Assembly: GCA_045540275.1 (NCBI GenBank)
Contig: JAZQGX010000139.1
Coordinates: forward strand, 1-26,016
Reading direction: 5' to 3'
Source of the DNA: RGIG8368 sp045540275
GTDB lineage: Bacteria > Verrucomicrobiota > Kiritimatiellia > RFP12 > UBA1067
Length of the DNA stretch: 26,016 nt
Shown: piece after piece, positions 21,138-26,016 of the stretch
Layout of the letters: every line of letters starts with the position of its first letter
How positions within the stretch are numbered: the first letter of the stretch is position 1
Program-made: the position numbers and the translations under genes
Notes under the pieces: generated by a model
What the model saw: only the letters and a program-made list of their open reading frames with translations
Told to the model about the DNA's origin: nothing
Databases searched by the model: none

Positions 21138-22325
21138 TCAGAATTCGCCCTTTACAAGTACGGCAAGTCCGCCTCCAGAGGTTTCGCGGTAAAGTGACGG
21201 CAAATCGTGCCCCGTGCGCAGCATGGTAGTTACGACCTCATCAAAGGAAACGCGGTGTCGCCCATCGGAGAGGATTGCCATTTCCGCCGCAACGAGCGCG
21301 CGATTTGCGGCGATTGCGTTGCGTTCTATGCAGGGTATCTGCACCAGCCCCTTGACCGGATCGCACGTCAACCCCAGAAAATGCTCGAGTCCAATCTCCG
21401 CGGCAGTCTCGCATTGTGGGGCAGTCCCGCCGTAGAGATAAGCGGCAGCGGCTGAGGCCATGGCGCATGCCACGCCAATCTCCCCCTGGCAACCAACCTC
21501 GGCTCCGGAAATCGAACCGTTGCGCTTAACCACATTGCCGACGAGTCCGGCGGTTTCCAGCGCATGCACCTGCTCGCGGACATCGCAGCCGAGCGTTTCG
21601 GAAAGATACCTGAGAACGGCCGGCAGGACGCCTGCGCTTCTGCACGTCGGAGCCGTCACGACCGTACCGAGCGAGGCGTTCTCCTCGCTGACGGCGGTGG
21701 CATACGCCGAGACAAGCCCGGTGCGGCGGAACTCTGGCTGGAGGAAACGCGCCTTTTGATAGATGGAGCGGGCGCGACGCTGAAGGCGCAGCCCCCCCGG
21801 GATGACACCGTCGTGCTTCAATCCGGCGTCAATGGAGGCGTTCATGATTTTGAGCACCTCTTCCAGGTAGTCGGCAATCTCTTCTCCTTCCGTCTCTTCC
21901 ACAAGTTGCCACATGGGCAATCCCGTCGTCTCGCATCTGGCAAGAATATCCGCCATGCCAGTATAGGGATAAACGTCGCCGGCCATCCTGCGACCGCCAT
22001 TCTCGCGCAAAGCCCCTCCGCCTATGGAGAACACGATCCATTCATCCGCACCATCGGCGGTGAACTTCATGCCGTTGGGATGGTCCCCGATCGTCTCGCT
22101 TCCGTTCCAGTGAATGGTTGTGCGATTTTCTCCCAAAACCTGCGCCAGCGCACGGTCGGTAAAATGTCCGACCCCCGTCGCCGCAAGCGAGCCGTACAGC
22201 GTCACCTCGAACGCTTTCGCGCCGGGATGCCGGGCAAGGTAGAGTTCAGCGGCTTTCGCCGGCCCCATCGTATGGCTGGACGAAGGGCCCAGGCCAATTC
22301 GATAAAGTTCACGCAATGATTCCAT
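21138..22325 (-). CDS. sdaA: L-serine dehydratase, iron-sulfur, single-chain type
   Basis: A 395-residue enzyme that deaminates L-serine to pyruvate and ammonia with a [4Fe-4S] cluster. The N-terminal domain starts with GLGPSSSHTMGP, the family signature. The three cluster cysteines are Cys279 (VGCQGEIG), Cys321 (TCDPVKG) and Cys332 (IPCIERN); their spacing of 42 and 11 residues equals that of the Legionella enzyme (C343/C385/C396). The substrate loop TAPTCRSAGVLP is at 224-235. At ~395 residues it is shorter than the usual ~450, with a trimmed beta domain. CAGGAG lies 5 bp before the ATG. It sits between two paralogous BPL_N lipoproteins, suggesting that serine or a serine-containing compound is a product of their pathway (inference). 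The oxygen-sensitive cluster fits an anaerobe. Confidence 0.94.
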   Translation of the reverse strand: MESLRELYRIGLGPSSSHTMGPAKAAELYLARHPGAKAFEVTLYGSLAATGVGHFTDRALAQVLGENRTTIHWNGSETIGDHPNGMKFTADGADEWIVFSIGGGALRENGGRRMAGDVYPYTGMADILARCETTGLPMWQLVEETEGEEIADYLEEVLKIMNASIDAGLKHDGVIPGGLRLQRRARSIYQKARFLQPEFRRTGLVSAYATAVSEENASLGTVVTAPTCRSAGVLPAVLRYLSETLGCDVREQVHALETAGLVGNVVKRNGSISGAEVGCQGEIGVACAMASAAAAYLYGGTAPQCETAAEIGLEHFLGLTCDPVKGLVQIPCIERNAIAANRALVAAEMAILSDGRHRVSFDEVVTTMLRTGHDLPSLYRETSGGGLAVLVKGEF

Positions 22326-22346
22326 AAATCTCCTGATATTCCGCCA

Positions 22347-24587
22347 CTACTTCAGAAGCGCGCCCGAAACCTCGTCGTAGGATTTCACCGCGATCACGCC
22401 CGGCAGAGACGTGGCGGCCTCCCGCTTCTTGGGCGTGTCGCATACCGCGACGACCCGCCCGCCGCGCGCAATGAACGGCGTCAGCTTTTTCACCGCCTTT
22501 TCCGAAACGGCACTCGTCAAAACAACGGCGTCGGCGTGAGGAAGTTCGACGAACGGCGGTTTCACCGGCCACACGTGGAAGCGGCTGTCACGGTAAAGAG
22601 TTCCGAAAAGGTAGTCGGAGGCTTTTTTGTCGGAGAACTGATATCTCACGGAAAGCGCGCCGCGCGGCCGTTCAAGATGCACCGTCGTGGGCGCGACACC
22701 GGTCAGGTATTTCAGGCCTCTACGGACAAGCTCCATCGTCTGTTCCTGCTTCTCGGGATGCGGGCAGGAGAGAAACACCTTGCCCTTGCCGACGCGACCG
22801 CCGAGAATCGCCCCCTTCCCCGCCAGTTCCGCGACAGGCTTCGGCTGCCGTGTGTTGACGAGCCGGCTTTCGTATCTGGCGAGCACCTTCACATCCGTGT
22901 CCGCGATGGGATCGCCGGGAATGGCAGCAGGTCCTCCAAAGTAGATGACTGTGTGTGTCTTGTTCGTCGTTTCAAGCGCCGTGACGCCGTCGTCTGTGAG
23001 CGCAATCTTTACCGGCGCGTCGCCGCGGTAGTAGGCGGGATCGTCATCCTTGAACGGAACCATATCGAGACGCGAAAAGCCCTCTATCGACTGCTGCATC
23101 GCGAGAAACGCACCCGCGCAGACGCCATAGTACTTTCCACCCTCACGGACGAAACGTTTAAGCGCCGCCGCGCCATCGTCGCCGATTGACTTGTACTGCC
23201 GCGTCGCGCCGCCGCCGGGCATAATCACAAGGTCAAGACCTTCAAGCGCGCCCTTGGCATATTCCTCCGGCGCGATGAACGTCAACTCGTATTCAGGAGA
23301 AAAGTCGAGCAATCGAGCGATCGGGAGACACGAGTTCACCGGATTCTGCAACACTCCGGCGCGGATGGGCTTTGCGACTTTCGCCGGGAAGGCCTGCGGC
23401 GGCGGAAGCGGTTCCGCCGCGAACGCCCTCAGCGCCGCAAGCGCCGCGCCCGAATCGGCGACACACGTAACGCCGCTTTCCGACCGTTTCGCCGTCCTGG
23501 CTGCGCGGCCCCATGCAAAAATACGCCCGCCGCGCGCGAGAAACGCCTTCGTGCGCTCGGCATTTTCACCGTACAGGCCAGCCCCGAGATTCTCCGTGCC
23601 CTCGCCGTCCGGCACGAGAACGGCATCTAAATTATGAAGCATCCCATCGGAAACAAGCGCCTTGTTGAGCGGAATAACATCGAACTCCTCATCCGTCACG
23701 AGTTTCTGGGCGAGCCGCGCCGTTTGAACGCCAAAGGAATCGTCGCACATGAATCCGACGACGAGCTGACCGCGCTTTCTCTGAGGATAATCCCAATCCA
23801 CCTCGCGCCCCGTCACGTAACGGAACGCACCCTTGATACACTCATAATCGTCGTGGTCGTTTTCCGGATGGCAGGTAAAGGCGAACAGCTTCCCCTTGCC
23901 GCATTCAGCCGCGACCACGGCCGGGTGCCCCGCCTTGGAGGGGTACGGGGCAGACTTCGGGTTGTAGTCGCTATGATACGTCGCCAGAACCTCCGCACGC
24001 GTCCCCTCGACCTCGCGCGCCGTGCGGACAGGAACTGGACCGCGGCTATACAGGATTCTGTAGATTCCCTTCTTTATCCCGGCAAGTTTCTCAGCCTTTT
24101 CGTTGAACGCGAAATTGAGTTCCGCTCTGCCGTTGCCGCCGGATGGCGTATCGACAAACGGAATCAGTCCGAGATAGTCCTTTCTGACACCGGTTTTTGC
24201 CGGCTGCGACACAAGATAGAAGCCCGCGCAACTTCCGATGTAGCCGCCTCCACCGCGCACGAAAGCTTTTACACGCTCACGCCCCTCCTGACCGAGCGAC
24301 TTCGCCTCCTGATGCGCTCTTCCGCCCGGCATGACAAGGACATCCGCAGAATCAAGCGCACCCGATCTCACCGCAGCACCGTCGACGGGCGTTGCGACGA
24401 CATTCTTCGCGCGGGTGGCGATCTCAAGCCAGCGGAATGCGCCAATGTTCCGCGCACCGCTGCCCACGAACACCGCCACCTTAAGCGGCTTTTCGTCCGC
24501 TCCTTTGGATGATGCTCCGCTCTCCGGCGCCAAGCATCCCGACACGGTCACGAGAGCCGCCAGGCAGACAATTTTAACAATGTTCAT
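22347..24587 (-). CDS. BPL_N/glutamine-amidotransferase-like repeat lipoprotein (copy B)
   Basis: A 746-residue paralogue of copy A with the same order of four units. It has lipobox VSGC (Cys18), unit 1 with PGG, GSCAGFY (Cys120) and His240-Pro-Glu242, degenerate unit 2, unit 3 with GVCAGAF (Cys490) and His610-Pro-Glu612, and degenerate unit 4. The stretch from KGADEKPLKVAV through GAFRWL is identical in both copies, as is CAGAFLAMQQS in unit 3. The residues after the unit 1 cysteine differ strongly (FYLVSQPAKTG against CCLLMESSKG). This suggests a recent duplication with a changed first active site. GGGA precedes the ATG by about 7 bp. It lies 24 bp after the transglutaminase-like gene and 21 bp before sdaA. 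Confidence 0.82.
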   Translation of the reverse strand: MNIVKIVCLAALVTVSGCLAPESGASSKGADEKPLKVAVFVGSGARNIGAFRWLEIATRAKNVVATPVDGAAVRSGALDSADVLVMPGGRAHQEAKSLGQEGRERVKAFVRGGGGYIGSCAGFYLVSQPAKTGVRKDYLGLIPFVDTPSGGNGRAELNFAFNEKAEKLAGIKKGIYRILYSRGPVPVRTAREVEGTRAEVLATYHSDYNPKSAPYPSKAGHPAVVAAECGKGKLFAFTCHPENDHDDYECIKGAFRYVTGREVDWDYPQRKRGQLVVGFMCDDSFGVQTARLAQKLVTDEEFDVIPLNKALVSDGMLHNLDAVLVPDGEGTENLGAGLYGENAERTKAFLARGGRIFAWGRAARTAKRSESGVTCVADSGAALAALRAFAAEPLPPPQAFPAKVAKPIRAGVLQNPVNSCLPIARLLDFSPEYELTFIAPEEYAKGALEGLDLVIMPGGGATRQYKSIGDDGAAALKRFVREGGKYYGVCAGAFLAMQQSIEGFSRLDMVPFKDDDPAYYRGDAPVKIALTDDGVTALETTNKTHTVIYFGGPAAIPGDPIADTDVKVLARYESRLVNTRQPKPVAELAGKGAILGGRVGKGKVFLSCPHPEKQEQTMELVRRGLKYLTGVAPTTVHLERPRGALSVRYQFSDKKASDYLFGTLYRDSRFHVWPVKPPFVELPHADAVVLTSAVSEKAVKKLTPFIARGGRVVAVCDTPKKREAATSLPGVIAVKSYDEVSGALLK

Positions 24588-24611
24588 CTCAATATCCCTT
24601 TCCCTTTTTGA

Positions 24612-26016
24612 TTAGAATAGCCGTTTCCCGTAAACGAGAACCTTGTTGAGCTTAAGCGGCTTCTTTTCGCCGCCCACGCGACCGACCTTCACAAACTTCG
24701 CCACGGGCGATTTCGCGCCAAGGTCAATCCGCCAGAGAGATTCGCTTCCGCCATTTGACGCAACCTCCTGCCAGTCCTTGCCGTCCTGCGACACCCACGC
24801 CGTCAGTCCGCGCGCATCGCCGACGACCGTCACGCCCGAGACGGAGACATCCCCCGCAAGTTCGACAAAAACCCACGGCGATGTTTCGTTCTTCGTGGCG
24901 AAAAGCCCTTGTCGCTGAGGATCGTAGGGCGTTGCATCTGAGACGCGAGCGTGGTCTTCGGGCGTGTCGCCGCGTCCGCGGGACGAAATCTTAACAAGTG
25001 CGTCCGCCGATGCAAGGGGCTGCCCGTAGTCGTTCGCCGACACCTGCGCCGCTGCGTGCGGCGGATCGTCCTCATTGCGGAATGACGCTAACATCCTGAA
25101 CAACACACGATCCTCGCGAAATCCCTTGATTGAGGAAATCGCGCGCCAGTCAAGCTTGCCTACGGCATCCCCTCCGTTCCCGGCTTTAGCCGAAGCGAGG
25201 GCGAAGAATCTGCCGATTTTCGCCTTGTCTTTCGACCATCGTCCGAGCGCGTAGGCGAACATCTGCGCACTATAGTCCGGTCCATCTTTGTTGGCATCTA
25301 TCGCAGCGGAGAGAATTTTCATCGTCAGCTCATCGTTCTTCTTAAAGCGCTTGAGAAAGCGCGCGAGCGCATCACGCCGATAGTTCATCTCCTCGGCTAT
25401 AGCCGTCTTGGGCTGGGGTAGCGACATAAAGACACGCGTCGTCTCCTTGGCGAGCGACGTCTCATCCAGCCCCTTCGCCGCCATCGCCTCGATCGCGTCC
25501 CACGCAAAATCCCATGAAACGAGGCGCCCGTCCGGCTGGGTAGTGAAAAGTTCATCTAGATATTTGCGCCACTCGTCAATATCAGCCCCCTTTTCTTTAA
25601 GGGAATCGGTGTAGGCGCGCCAAGCCGTGTAGTTGTAGGGGCAGCGCATCGCCGCCTCGCGAATGCGCCCTGCGAAGAGCAGCAGTTCCGACTCGTCGTG
25701 TGCCGTCCTGTCGGCGAACGCGCGCTCCACGGACTGGATGTATTGGAACCCCTTCCCCCACAGCTTGAACACGCCCTGGGTGTACGGACGGATTCCGTTG
25801 ATGATCTTCCAGTTGTCGCCGTTCTCGTTGAGAAGCCATGCGCAATGCCCGGGTTGACCGGCGCGCTCACACATAATCCCGTGCGCATTCGCGCAAAGAG
25901 CCGCCCACATCGCCTGCTCGGTGCACACGCCGCCGACGCGCGAGCGCAGATACTGGCGCGGCCAGCCGGAGGCGAGCCACGGACGCAGAAACTCGTCGTT
26001 CTTCGCCCACTTGCTG
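24612..26016 (-). CDS. Transglutaminase-like / discoidin-domain protein, 5' end outside window
   Basis: The last 467 residues of a larger protein; the frame stays open to the window edge. It contains a transglutaminase/cysteine-protease-like core, GGVCTEQAMWAALCANAHG followed by RAGQPGHCAW, with a probable Cys (VCTEQ) and His (GHCAW) pair. A helical middle region follows (~140 to ~300 of the visible part, rich in Trp, Lys and Asp). A C-terminal beta-rich F5/8-type-C (discoidin)-like domain contains SPWVFVELAGDVSVSGVTVV and AWVSQDGKDWQEV. Such proteins are usually exported and act on peptides or glycans; the visible part has no signal peptide because the N-terminus is missing. It heads the operon with the BPL_N lipoproteins. 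The exact activity is unknown. Confidence 0.75.
   Translation of the reverse strand, partial: SKWAKNDEFLRPWLASGWPRQYLRSRVGGVCTEQAMWAALCANAHGIMCERAGQPGHCAWLLNENGDNWKIINGIRPYTQGVFKLWGKGFQYIQSVERAFADRTAHDESELLLFAGRIREAAMRCPYNYTAWRAYTDSLKEKGADIDEWRKYLDELFTTQPDGRLVSWDFAWDAIEAMAAKGLDETSLAKETTRVFMSLPQPKTAIAEEMNYRRDALARFLKRFKKNDELTMKILSAAIDANKDGPDYSAQMFAYALGRWSKDKAKIGRFFALASAKAGNGGDAVGKLDWRAISSIKGFREDRVLFRMLASFRNEDDPPHAAAQVSANDYGQPLASADALVKISSRGRGDTPEDHARVSDATPYDPQRQGLFATKNETSPWVFVELAGDVSVSGVTVVGDARGLTAWVSQDGKDWQEVASNGGSESLWRIDLGAKSPVAKFVKVGRVGGEKKPLKLNKVLVYGKRLF

Overview
All convincing genes in this 26 kb window lie on the minus strand. It reads like a chromosomal segment of an anaerobic bacterium of the PVC group, Kiritimatiellota/Lentisphaerota-like. 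That placement is an inference from gene content: an oxygen-labile [4Fe-4S] L-serine dehydratase, a helix-turn-helix/EIIA fusion, BPL_N-domain lipoproteins, a transglutaminase/discoidin protein and an AAA-ATPase-like remnant. No rRNA, tRNA or CRISPR array was seen.

Region 1 (26016 down to 17317) is a compact accessory operon. In transcription order it holds a 5'-truncated transglutaminase-like/discoidin protein, a large lipoprotein with two amidotransferase-like catalytic sites, L-serine dehydratase (sdaA), a paralogue of that lipoprotein, and an AbgT-family transporter. Gaps are 21-37 bp, so co-transcription is likely. Peptide or amino-acid-conjugate scavenging that ends in serine deamination is my inference.

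Region 2 (17140 down to 12060) starts at a promoter-like -10 element in front of aspS. It continues through glyQS, an HTH-EIIA regulator and cysK, with 4-bp ATGA overlaps from the regulator onward.

Region 3 (12063 down to about 880) is an ABC-transporter-dependent surface polysaccharide locus that follows cysK without a break. It has wzm, a four-helix-bundle (S23/Avd-type) gene bracketed by inverted GA/CT-rich repeat arms, wzt, and wecC (UDP-ManNAcA synthesis). Next is a 1699-residue protein joining a methyltransferase, a ~360-residue coiled coil, a CgeB-like glycosyltransferase, a degenerate GT2-like domain, a beta-sandwich and a GT4 glycosyltransferase. After it come a frameshifted lipoprotein fused to a truncated MBOAT acyltransferase, a PP-loop ATPase and an orphan beta-sandwich fragment. 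The layout recalls the O9a-type WbdA/WbdD/Wzm/Wzt system, but with the capping methyltransferase, the coiled-coil ruler and the polymerase domains in one chain.

Region 4 (about 1-880) is AT-rich and decayed, with a stop-interrupted AAA-ATPase-like remnant and a small tandem repeat. GC content drops sharply at about 6900-7000, inside the giant gene at its coiled-coil/glycosyltransferase junction, and stays low to position 1. This suggests that the polymerase half and everything downstream were acquired or exchanged.

The best candidates for something undescribed are the single-chain methyltransferase-ruler-polymerase, the beta-sandwich shared by three genes, and the repeat-armed S23 element that now supplies the translation start of wzt.
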